DNA from: an uncultured Mycoplasmatota bacterium | GTDB taxonomy: Bacteria; Bacillota_I; Bacilli_A; RF39; UBA660 | DNA length: 18,116 bases | Assembly (NCBI GenBank): GCA_900548725.1 | Contig: URLV01000026.1 | Location: forward strand, 1-18,116 | Direction of reading: 5' to 3' | Part shown: positions 1 to 5,731 of the stretch, piece by piece | Layout of the letters: every line of letters starts with the position of its first letter | Numbering within the stretch: position 1 is the first letter of the stretch | Position numbers and translations under genes: made by a program | Notes under the pieces: generated by a model | The model's input: only the letters and a program-made list of their open reading frames with translations | Databases searched by the model: none | Told to the model about the DNA's origin: nothing

Positions 1-43
1 ATAAAATAAGGGACTTTAAAATATATAAAAATGTCATTCGTAT

Positions 44-90
44 GGTTCATACCCGGTAGGTCGGGAGTTCGACCCTCTCCGCCGCTACCA
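44..90 (+). tRNA. 3' half of a tRNA-Met/Ile2-type tRNA (anticodon CAT); 5' half absent
   Basis: Seen: an anticodon loop TTCATAC at 46-52 (CAT at 48-50) flanked by GG/CC, a variable region AGGTC, a T-arm GGGAG-TTCGACC-CTCTC, the 3' acceptor strand CGCCGCT, discriminator A and encoded CCA at 88-90. It closely matches the 3' half of the elongator-Met tRNA of Firmicutes as I remember it. A full tRNA would begin near position 14-15, but 1-43 is plain A+T-rich DNA with no acceptor 5' strand and no D-arm, and the anticodon stem loses pairing beyond its inner base pairs. The identity block thus starts at the anticodon loop and runs to CCA, the usual form of a tyrosine-recombinase attachment core. It is therefore probably a non-functional duplicate end (attR/attL) rather than a working tRNA; a mis-assembled contig end is the alternative. 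Confidence 0.7.
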
Positions 91-107
91 TTTAAGATAA
101 TAAAATG

Positions 108-137
108 AATCTAAAATATATTAGATTTATTTTTTTT
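108..137 (+). terminator. Rho-independent terminator after the tRNA fragment
   Basis: A perfect 7-bp stem AATCTAA (108-114) / TTAGATT (121-127) with a 6-nt loop is followed by a T-rich tail to 137. It lies 18 bases behind the CCA end, the normal place for a tRNA transcript terminator, which suggests the DNA to the right of the fragment is the original chromosomal flank. Confidence 0.65.
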
Positions 138-164
138 GACATAATTAATATTTGATGTTACTAT
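136..164 (+). promoter_or_regulatory. Sigma-A-type promoter with extended -10
   Basis: TTGACA (136-141), a 17-base spacer and TACTAT (159-164), preceded by TG one base upstream (156-157). Transcription would begin near 171, about 20 bases ahead of the ATG at 190, with a GGGGG ribosome binding site at 180-184. Confidence 0.8.
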
Positions 165-189
165 ATAGTCACAAAAAAAGGGGGACAAT

Positions 190-1071
190 ATGGAAACATT
201 ACTAAAATATTTTATCGGATATATTGACTCTTTTAATAAAATTAAATGTGAAAAACAACAAGAAAAATTTGCGTATAATATTATAAAGATTATTTGGTTT
301 GTTAATTCCATGAAAAAGAATAAATATACTTCTGAATTTAATAAGATATATAAAAAATTAGATAATAAAAAAATCTATGAAATATATGAAAGTATGTCTT
401 CCTATAAAAAAAGCTTTGATGAAAAAGAAAAATTTGATTTAAATGAACTTGAATACATGAAAAATATTATTAAGTATATATCTACGAATGATGAACTTAT
501 ATACGAACGCAACGGAAATATGACTAGTTTAGAAAATTATATAGGAAAAATAAACTACGAATACTATATGAATAAAGTAGACATCATAGTTTCACATAAT
601 ATTGAATCTTGTTGTTTATACTTAGTTGATACTAATCTAATATTTATTGAAAAATTTGATATTCCAACAATTCTTCACGAAGTAATGCATGTAAATAAAT
701 TTCATGAAAAATATTCTGAATTTGCAAGCATACTAGCAGAATTATCATATTGTTCATACTATAAAATCGGTGATTCTGGATATAGATTAAATGATATAGA
801 ATATATTAAAAGATTAAGCTCATCAAAATTTAGAAAAAATAATAGAGAAAAATATATAGTAGAATTCGAATACTGTTTAGGTACGCTTTTATCTATACCA
901 TTTATATATAAAAATGGAAACAGTTTTAAAAATGTTGAAGAAGTTATAAAAATAATTAATAATTATCAAGATAATGATATTTTTTACATAATGAACAAAT
1001 TAAATCTTAGTAATAGCGATATAATTGATGGTTTTAAAAATTATAGAAAAATACTAACAAAGGGTGAGTAA
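190..1071 (+). CDS. putative HExxH zinc metallopeptidase-like protein
   Basis: A 293-residue protein of no family I can name. Seen: residues 163-167 are HEVMH, the zinc-binding HExxH signature, preceded by a hydrophobic/beta segment (about 142-161) as in zincins. After it, residues 176-191 read S-E-F-A-S-I-L-A-E-L...SYY. This resembles the third-ligand helix of M3 peptidases (E-x-x-S-x-x-x-E-L...YY), which is present in the PepF encoded at 10778. E177 would be the third ligand, 14 residues after H163 instead of the 28 in that PepF, so this would be a much reduced gluzincin. The flanking regions (1-130, 195-293) are rich in Lys, Asn, Ile and Tyr and look helical. There is no signal peptide or membrane segment, so it is inferred cytoplasmic. 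Start: ATG with GGGGG 5 bases upstream and a consensus promoter. It is the first gene of a unit with the decayed gene after it. Peptidase activity is an inference. Confidence 0.7.
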   Translation: METLLKYFIGYIDSFNKIKCEKQQEKFAYNIIKIIWFVNSMKKNKYTSEFNKIYKKLDNKKIYEIYESMSSYKKSFDEKEKFDLNELEYMKNIIKYISTNDELIYERNGNMTSLENYIGKINYEYYMNKVDIIVSHNIESCCLYLVDTNLIFIEKFDIPTILHEVMHVNKFHEKYSEFASILAELSYCSYYKIGDSGYRLNDIEYIKRLSSSKFRKNNREKYIVEFEYCLGTLLSIPFIYKNGNSFKNVEEVIKIINNYQDNDIFYIMNKLNLSNSDIIDGFKNYRKILTKGE

Positions 1072-1072
1072 A

Positions 1073-1704
1073 ATGTTAGATATTGAATTATTAAGACATA
1101 TTTTTGTGGATTAGGAATGGCATTTTAAAATATTAATGAATATTTAGAAAATGCACTTTGTCCTTTTGATAGAAAATATTGTGATTGGACTAATTAAAAT
1201 GAAATAAACAAAAAAACATTAATAGATTATTTAAAGCAAAATGAATTATTGGGAAAATACATTAAATTATTAGAGTTAACTAATCATAAAGATAATAGGG
1301 TTTTAAAAAATAATAATACATTTTTAATAGGAAAAAGTTATATAAAAAACAATAATAAAAAAGAAAATTTAAATAAGTATGTATTAAATAATTCTGATGA
1401 TTTATTTGCAAAAGGATTATATAGTAATTTAAAGTATTTAGCACACTATTTCTTATTTTTAGACAAAAAGATATTATTAACAGAATGTAGTGATGATGTG
1501 AAACATATAAAAAGAGTTAAAGAATACTTTGATAAACTTAAAATAACATTTGAAAATACATATAATAAACCTATTGAATTTATTGATGATTCATATAAAA
1601 ATAAAAAATATATATTTTATATAACTAAAATAAAGAAATCTACTTTATTTTTTTTTTATTATTTGATATACTTTAATAAGAATAAGAGGGAATGCTATGA
1701 ATAA
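1073..1704 (+). pseudogene. decayed hypothetical gene (frameshift and two in-frame stops)
   Basis: An ATG at 1073 sits one base after the previous stop, with an AGGGTGAG ribosome binding site inside the upstream gene, so this was a coupled second gene. Its frame closes at TAG 1112-1114. Protein-like sequence continues in another frame from about 1099 and is broken by TAA at 1126-1128 and TAA at 1195-1197. The stretch between the stops (N-I-N-E-Y-L-E-N ... K-Y-C-D-W-T-N) and the stretch after the second stop run without a gap into the long open frame that can be read from TTG 1249. That 151-codon frame has no ribosome binding site and is best read as the C-terminal remnant. A promoter for the next gene lies inside its end, and its last residues are low-complexity Phe/Tyr/Lys. 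I recognise no domain. It overlaps the next start by 8 bases. Confidence 0.65.
1664..1672 (+). promoter_or_regulatory. extended -10 promoter for the coiled-coil gene
   Basis: TGA followed by TATACT (1667-1672) gives an extended -10; the -35 region around 1644-1650 is only T-rich. The ATG at 1697 lies about 18 bases after the predicted start of transcription, with AGAGGGA at 1685-1691 as ribosome binding site. The site lies inside the end of the decayed frame. Confidence 0.55.
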
Positions 1705-2599
1705 TATCGTTAATATGGTTAATTATTATTTAATACATAAGAATGCTGATGACAGTGTAGTAAGTTACATAAAGAATAAATTAAATAATACTAATATCGA
1801 AGATTTAATTATCATTCAAATAGAATTATTGTATACAGACCCTAGTGATAAGTTAGTAAGTGGTTTATTAAATTATATAAATAATAGAGTTAATGAAATA
1901 CTAAAAAATATAAGTTTATATGAATTAACCAACCTAATTTCAAGTCTAAAAGATAAAGTTAAATCATTAGAAAATGAAATTAATAAATTACAAATAAAGA
2001 ATAAAGAAATATTTGAAATGATTAAAACTAAGGATTTAAATAGCGATAATAAATTTGATAATGAAGATAGTGTAATTGCCTCTAATTTAATAAATGATAC
2101 ACAAAATAATGAATTTTTAATTAACCGAAAAAAAAGTGAAATAAACTCACTAGGCATATGGTTAAACAATTTAGAAAAAAGCTTTGATAAAAAAGAAAAT
2201 ACAATAGATTTAGAAGAACTATTAAATAGTTACATAGAACAGTTATCAATTATTAATAGAGATGAATATATAAATAAATATATATTTAAAACTTATAACA
2301 AAATAGATGCTATTTTATTAAACAGCAACTTGTTAGATACAATAGTTAATATAATTCCAGAACTAGATAGGCTATATAATAATAATTCAAGTAATAAAAA
2401 TGAATTATATAAATTATTAGATTATTACATAGATTTGGTCGATTTAAATGTAAAGCAAAGAATAAATAAATTAGATTATGAAGAAAAAATATTGTTAAAA
2501 GAAAAAATTAATCTTATTATTTATGATGTATTAAATAACAGTAATCCTGATGATGACTTTAAAGTATTAATTATAAATAATTATATTAAATATTTATAA
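1697..2599 (+). CDS. hypothetical coiled-coil protein
   Basis: A 300-residue acidic, Asn/Leu/Ile/Lys-rich protein that I do not recognise. Residues about 65-110 show heptad-like spacing of Leu/Ile between charged residues (Y-E-L-T-N-L-I-S-S-L-K-D-K-V-K-S-L-E-N-E), suggesting a coiled coil. A polar, probably flexible linker follows (about 112-145), then a second helical domain (about 150-300). There is no signal peptide, membrane segment or conserved Cys/His cluster. It has its own promoter and a good ribosome binding site (AGAGGGA, 5 bases before ATG), and it follows the decayed gene and the metallopeptidase-like gene, so all three may be remains of one accessory island. A structural or partner-binding role is a guess. 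Confidence 0.65.
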   Translation: MNNIVNMVNYYLIHKNADDSVVSYIKNKLNNTNIEDLIIIQIELLYTDPSDKLVSGLLNYINNRVNEILKNISLYELTNLISSLKDKVKSLENEINKLQIKNKEIFEMIKTKDLNSDNKFDNEDSVIASNLINDTQNNEFLINRKKSEINSLGIWLNNLEKSFDKKENTIDLEELLNSYIEQLSIINRDEYINKYIFKTYNKIDAILLNSNLLDTIVNIIPELDRLYNNNSSNKNELYKLLDYYIDLVDLNVKQRINKLDYEEKILLKEKINLIIYDVLNNSNPDDDFKVLIINNYIKYL

Positions 2600-2622
2600 T
2601 TAATCTTTTTTAATATTTATCA

Positions 2623-2628
2623 TATAAT
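2623..2628 (+). promoter_or_regulatory. -10 box of a probable leaderless promoter
   Basis: A perfect TATAAT at 2623-2628 lies 5 bases before the ATG at 2634. Transcription starting about 7 bases after the -10 box would begin at or next to that ATG. No purine-rich ribosome binding site precedes the ATG, and the -35 region is not recognisable. Confidence 0.5.
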
Positions 2629-2633
2629 ATTAT

Positions 2634-2849
2634 ATGAAGACAATAAAAATAGAAGAATTCCCACATGATGGTGAATTAATAAATTTAGAAACAGATTACA
2701 ATCCATATGAAAAATTACTATATAATCCTTCATTGTACTTAGATAAAAATAAAAAATATTATTTCTATTGTAAGAAAGGAATAAAAAGCAAAAAAGTTGT
2801 TAGTATATTAGAATTATATGGTTATAACGTTACAAGAATTACAAATTAA
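2634..2849 (+). CDS. small rhodanese-like domain protein
   Basis: A 71-residue protein with a compact rhodanese (sulfurtransferase) core. A Y-Y-F-Y strand leads into the active-site loop C46-K-K-G-I-K-S52, matching the family's CxxGxxS loop that carries the persulfide-forming cysteine. A helix (V55-Y62) and G63-Y-N-V-T-R follow, matching the rhodanese 'L...Gy.v' ending. Single-domain rhodaneses are normally about 100 residues; here the N-terminal part is cut to some 35 residues (E-E-F-P...I-N-L-E), keeping only a short equivalent of the usual opening strand. It probably acts in the cytoplasm as a sulfur carrier; the substrate is unknown. Start: this ATG has no ribosome binding site but directly follows a TATAAT box, so the mRNA is probably leaderless. 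It is closed by its own terminator and so is a single-gene unit. Confidence 0.75.
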   Translation: MKTIKIEEFPHDGELINLETDYNPYEKLLYNPSLYLDKNKKYYFYCKKGIKSKKVVSILELYGYNVTRITN

Positions 2850-2862
2850 TTCTTGTTTTGTT
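2832..2862 (+). terminator. Rho-independent terminator of the rhodanese-like gene
   Basis: A 10-bp perfect stem (2832-2841 / 2847-2856), a 5-nt loop and a T-rich tail (TTTTGTTT). The stop codon at 2847-2849 lies inside the second arm of the stem. Confidence 0.75.
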
Positions 2863-2882
2863 TATGAAAAATACATTTTATC

Positions 2883-2912
2883 TTGACAACATGTTAATAA
2901 AATTTATATAAT
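2883..2912 (+). promoter_or_regulatory. Sigma-A-type promoter of the serS T-box transcript
   Basis: TTGACA (2883-2888), an 18-base spacer and TATAAT (2907-2912). The predicted start of transcription is near 2919, directly before the T-box leader. Confidence 0.8.
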
Positions 2913-2918
2913 AAGGTT

Positions 2919-3112
2919 GTTGAAATTGATTATTTAGGACTATAATAATGTTTTATTTAAAGAGAATTGATGGTTGGTGTAAATCAATAATAAAAATTAT
3001 TTAATCTACCTAATAGAGTGACTAATCATCACCGGTTTAAAGCCGTTATGTTAATTAAGTAAAAAAAGGATGGTACCGCATATAACTTATGCTCCTTGTA
3101 CTATCCTTTTTT
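2919..3112 (+). ncRNA. T-box leader (tRNA-Ser-sensing riboswitch) of serS
   Basis: Seen: the AGAGA motif and the conserved distal stem I block (GATGGTTGGTGTAAATC, about 2965-2985); a probable specifier loop with TCT (Ser, 3005-3007) followed by ACC; and the T-box sequence ATGGTACCGC at 3070-3079. The terminator pairs 3062-3076 with 3098-3112 over 15 bp with one G-U pair, encloses a small GCATA/TATGC hairpin and ends in a T run. The T-box lies in the 5' arm of this terminator, so uncharged tRNA bound to TGGN would favour the antiterminator and open serS. The TGGN base is T (3074), which matches discriminator A; bacterial tRNA-Ser usually has G there. The Ser codon assignment also rests on the gene downstream. 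Confidence 0.9.
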
Positions 3113-3133
3113 ATATTAGAAAGAAGGAGTTAT

Positions 3134-4411
3134 ATGATAGATATCAAATTGATTAGAGAAAATAAAGATTTAGTTAAAGAAAATATAAAAAAGAAATTTC
3201 AAGATGAAAAATTAATATTAGTAGATGAAATATTTGATTTAGATAATGAATATAGAAATGTTAAATTAAATATGGATGAAAAAAGAGCATTAAAAAATAA
3301 ACTTAGTAGCGAAATAGGATCTCTAATGCGTGATAAAAAAATAGAAGAAGCTAATAAAATAAAAGAACAAGTATCAAGTATGAATGACGCGATAGATGAA
3401 CTTACAAAAAGAGAAGATGAATTATCTAAAATAATAAGAGAAAAAATGATGGTAATTCCAAATATAATTGCAGATGATGTTCCTATTGGTGAAGATGATT
3501 CCAAAAACGTTGAATTAAAAAGATTTGGTGAAGCATTTGTTCCTGAGTATGAAATACCATATCATGCAGATATATTAGAAAGATTTAACGGACTTGATAA
3601 AGATGCAAGTGGTAGAACTAGTGGAAATGGTTTTTATTATTTGATGGGTGATGCTGCCAGACTTTCAAGTGCTATGCTTAGTTATGCAAGAGATTTTATG
3701 ATAGACAAAGGTTTTACATACTGTATACCTCCATTTATGATAAGAAGCAATGTTGTTACAGGAGTTATGTCGTTTTCTGAAATGGATGCCATGATGTACA
3801 AAATAGAGGGTGAAGATTTGTATTTAATAGGTACAAGTGAACATTCTATGATTGGTAAATTTAAAGATCAAATAATTAATAAAGAAGCTTTACCAATAAC
3901 TATGACTTCCTATAGTCCTTGCTTCAGAAAAGAAGTTGGTGCTCACGGAATAGAAGAAAGAGGAATCTATAGAGTACATCAATTTGAAAAACAGGAAATG
4001 ATTGTCTTATGTGAACCAGAAGACAGTAGTGAATGGTATGAAAAAATGTGGAAATATACTGTAGAATTATTTAGAAGCTTAGATATCCCTGTTAGACAAC
4101 TAGAATGTTGCAGTGGTGATTTAGCAGATTTAAAATATAAATCATGTGATATAGAAGCTTGGAGTCCTAGACAAAAGAAATATTTCGAAGTAGGTAGTTG
4201 CTCTAATTTAACCGATGCCCAAGCAAGAAGACTTGGAATACGTGTAAAAAGTGAAAAAGGAAATTACTATTTACATACTTTAAATAATACGGTTCTTGCA
4301 AGTACGAGAGCATTAATTGCGCTATTAGAAAATAATTATAACGAAGATGGTAGTGTTAATATACCAAAAGTTCTTCAGCCATATATGGGTGGGAAAGAAA
4401 AAATTATGTAA
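3134..4411 (+). CDS. serS: seryl-tRNA synthetase, 'TSEH' variant
   Basis: Charges tRNA-Ser with serine using ATP; cytoplasmic class II synthetase, 425 residues, a normal length. Residues 1-105 form the N-terminal coiled-coil arm that grips the long variable arm of tRNA-Ser. The catalytic core follows, with motif 2 at about 262-290 (C-F-R-K-E-V-G-A-H-G ... R-V-H-Q-F-E-K-Q-E-M) and motif 3 at about 382-400 ending in the ATP-binding R392. The serine-binding loop reads T234-S-E-H237 in place of the T-A-E-V common in bacterial enzymes, and motif 3 reads T-L-N-N-T-V-L-A-S-T-R instead of L-N-G-S-G-L-A-x-G-R. Both are traits of a divergent SerRS branch I recall from archaea and some gut Firmicutes. 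The frame is open upstream to 3089, but ATG 3134 has AAGGAG 4 bases before it and lies after the T-box terminator, so it is the start. Regulated by the T-box. Confidence 0.96.
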   Translation: MIDIKLIRENKDLVKENIKKKFQDEKLILVDEIFDLDNEYRNVKLNMDEKRALKNKLSSEIGSLMRDKKIEEANKIKEQVSSMNDAIDELTKREDELSKIIREKMMVIPNIIADDVPIGEDDSKNVELKRFGEAFVPEYEIPYHADILERFNGLDKDASGRTSGNGFYYLMGDAARLSSAMLSYARDFMIDKGFTYCIPPFMIRSNVVTGVMSFSEMDAMMYKIEGEDLYLIGTSEHSMIGKFKDQIINKEALPITMTSYSPCFRKEVGAHGIEERGIYRVHQFEKQEMIVLCEPEDSSEWYEKMWKYTVELFRSLDIPVRQLECCSGDLADLKYKSCDIEAWSPRQKKYFEVGSCSNLTDAQARRLGIRVKSEKGNYYLHTLNNTVLASTRALIALLENNYNEDGSVNIPKVLQPYMGGKEKIM

Positions 4412-4429
4412 CATTTTTAACAATAGTTA

Positions 4430-4458
4430 TTGAAAGATATTACATTTAATGATATTAT
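4430..4458 (+). promoter_or_regulatory. Sigma-A-type promoter ahead of the prs leader
   Basis: TTGAAA (4430-4435), a 17-base spacer and TATTAT (4453-4458) with TGA directly before it (extended -10). Transcription should start near 4465. No convincing terminator separates it from serS, so readthrough from serS is also possible. Confidence 0.7.
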
Positions 4459-4474
4459 TAGATAGGTGGTAGTA

Positions 4475-4534
4475 ATGAAGAAGAATAGTTTTGATAAATT
4501 AACTTTTGTTTCTTATAAATTACTATCAAACTAA
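4475..4534 (+). CDS. possible 19-residue leader peptide within a hairpin-forming leader
   Basis: ATG 4475 opens a 19-codon frame, M-K-K-N-S-F-D-K-L-T-F-V-S-Y-K-L-L-S-N, ending at TAA 4532-4534, with AGGTGG 5 bases upstream (4464-4469). It fills the transcript between a strong promoter and a strong terminator. The same DNA can fold: 4468-4476 (end of the ribosome site plus start codon) pairs with 4519-4527 over 9 bp with one wobble, with inner pairings AAGAA (4481-4485) / TTCTT (4510-4514) and AGTT / AACT. It may thus be a micro-protein, an attenuator leader, or a structured RNA with a chance ORF. The peptide has no run of one amino acid as in classical attenuators. It does not look like a membrane peptide. 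Confidence 0.4.
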   Translation: MKKNSFDKLTFVSYKLLSN

Positions 4535-4536
4535 CT

Positions 4537-4570
4537 AAAACTAGATACTTTTTAAGTACCTAGTTTTTAT
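4537..4570 (+). terminator. Rho-independent terminator/attenuator upstream of prs
   Basis: AAAACTAG (4537-4544) pairs with CTAGTTTT (4560-4567). After a single A/C mismatch the stem continues as TACTT (4546-4550) / AAGTA (4554-4558) around a TTT loop; a TTTTTAT tail follows. It lies 3 bases after the stop of the 19-codon ORF and 20 bases before prs, so prs must be expressed by readthrough or regulated antitermination, as no other promoter is visible between them. Confidence 0.8.
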
Positions 4571-4590
4571 ATGTGTAAGGGAGTGTAGTA

Positions 4591-5730
4591 ATGAAAAAAC
4601 AAGTAGAAAATGAAAAATTAAGATTAATTGTATTTGAAAGTGCTAAAGAATTGGGAAAAAAAATAGATAAGCACTTATTAGAAATATATGGATTAAATGG
4701 TGAAGAATATACATTTATAGTTCCAATTAAAGAAGTTTTCTTTAATGATGGACACTTAAAAGTTGAAATACTAGAAACAGTTAGAAGTAAAGATTTGTTT
4801 TTGATAACAGATATTGGAAATTATAGTTTAGAATATACAATGCACCAAACGATAAATCATACAAGCCCAAGTGATTTAATGATTGAACTTTTAGATGGTA
4901 TTGGTTCTTGTAATAGTCATGCAGATAAAATAAATGTAATCATGCCACTTTTATTTGCCGGCAGACAACATAGAAGAAATACTAGAGAAAATTTAATGTG
5001 TGGATATATGCTACATTTATTAGATTTAAATCATCATATAAAAAGTGTAATTACATTTGATGCTCATGACCAAGGAGTCGAACATGCGATGTTCAATACA
5101 GAATTCGATAATTTTTTTCCAACAAATACAATATTAGAAAATGTTATTAATGATTTAAGTATTGAAGATTTAAAAAATATAGTATTTGTTTCACCAGATA
5201 ATGGTGCAACTGGTAGAAGAAATGTGTACTTGAATTCATTTCAATCAGAAAATATACATAGAGAAGCTGGAAGTTTTTATAAACAAAGAGATTATAATGT
5301 TTTAGAAAATGGAAAATATAAATTAATTGCTCATGATTATTGTGGAAATGATAATTTATTAGGCAAAACTGCAATTGTAACAGATGATATGATTTCAAGC
5401 GGTGGAAGTATGTTTGATGTTATAGATGAATTAAAAAAACGTGGAATTAAAAAAGTATATGTCATAGTAACTTATGCATTGTTTACCGAAGGAATAGAAA
5501 AATTTAATAAATATTATGATGATGGCTTATTAGATGGCATTTATACTACTAATTTATCTTATATTCCTGAATCTTATAAAGAAAAAGAATGGTTACATGT
5601 ATGTGATTGTTCTAAAATGATATCAAATGTTATACATAATATTCACAATGATTTATCTATATCTGATATATTACGTGATAAAAGTGAACCAATAAGAATG
5701 TTAGAAAAAAAATTTAATGGAGGAAGATAA
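4591..5730 (+). CDS. prs: ribose-phosphate pyrophosphokinase (PRPP synthetase), long form
   Basis: Makes phosphoribosyl pyrophosphate from ribose 5-phosphate and ATP, feeding nucleotide, His and Trp synthesis; cytoplasmic. Seen: the phosphoribosyltransferase fold with a PRPP-binding loop V263-T-D-D-M-I-S-S-G-G-S-M274; the Prs-typical I-M-P-L-L-F-A-G-R-Q-H-R-R (117-129) and D157-A-H-D before it; and S-P-D-N-G-A-T-G-R-R (201-210), corresponding to the family's 'sPD.Ga..ra'. The protein is 379 residues against about 315 for classical Prs, with an extended N-terminus and C-terminus. This matches a longer Prs branch I recall from anaerobic Firmicutes. ATG 4591 has AAGGGAG 7 bases upstream. Expression depends on passing the terminator at 4537-4570. 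The stop is one base before the next start, so it is translationally coupled to the flavoprotein. Function in general is secure; allosteric behaviour cannot be told. Confidence 0.92.
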   Translation: MKKQVENEKLRLIVFESAKELGKKIDKHLLEIYGLNGEEYTFIVPIKEVFFNDGHLKVEILETVRSKDLFLITDIGNYSLEYTMHQTINHTSPSDLMIELLDGIGSCNSHADKINVIMPLLFAGRQHRRNTRENLMCGYMLHLLDLNHHIKSVITFDAHDQGVEHAMFNTEFDNFFPTNTILENVINDLSIEDLKNIVFVSPDNGATGRRNVYLNSFQSENIHREAGSFYKQRDYNVLENGKYKLIAHDYCGNDNLLGKTAIVTDDMISSGGSMFDVIDELKKRGIKKVYVIVTYALFTEGIEKFNKYYDDGLLDGIYTTNLSYIPESYKEKEWLHVCDCSKMISNVIHNIHNDLSISDILRDKSEPIRMLEKKFNGGR

Positions 5731-5731
5731 A

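Noticed and set aside
1126..1197. Stop-codon recoding in the 1073-1704 gene
   Set aside because: The internal stops are TAA and TAG, a frameshift is also needed, and no recoding signals are seen; decay is simpler. TGA recoding is excluded for the window because Trp is TGG and TGA ends the gene at 16842-16844.
1249..1704. Independent 151-codon gene starting at TTG 1249
   Set aside because: It has no ribosome site, the same frame continues upstream through two stops with protein-like sequence, and a promoter for the next gene lies in its end; treated as the remnant of a decayed gene.
3089..3133. Longer serS start inside the T-box terminator
   Set aside because: It would begin within the terminator stem, has no ribosome site, and the added residues do not match SerRS; ATG 3134 has AAGGAG.
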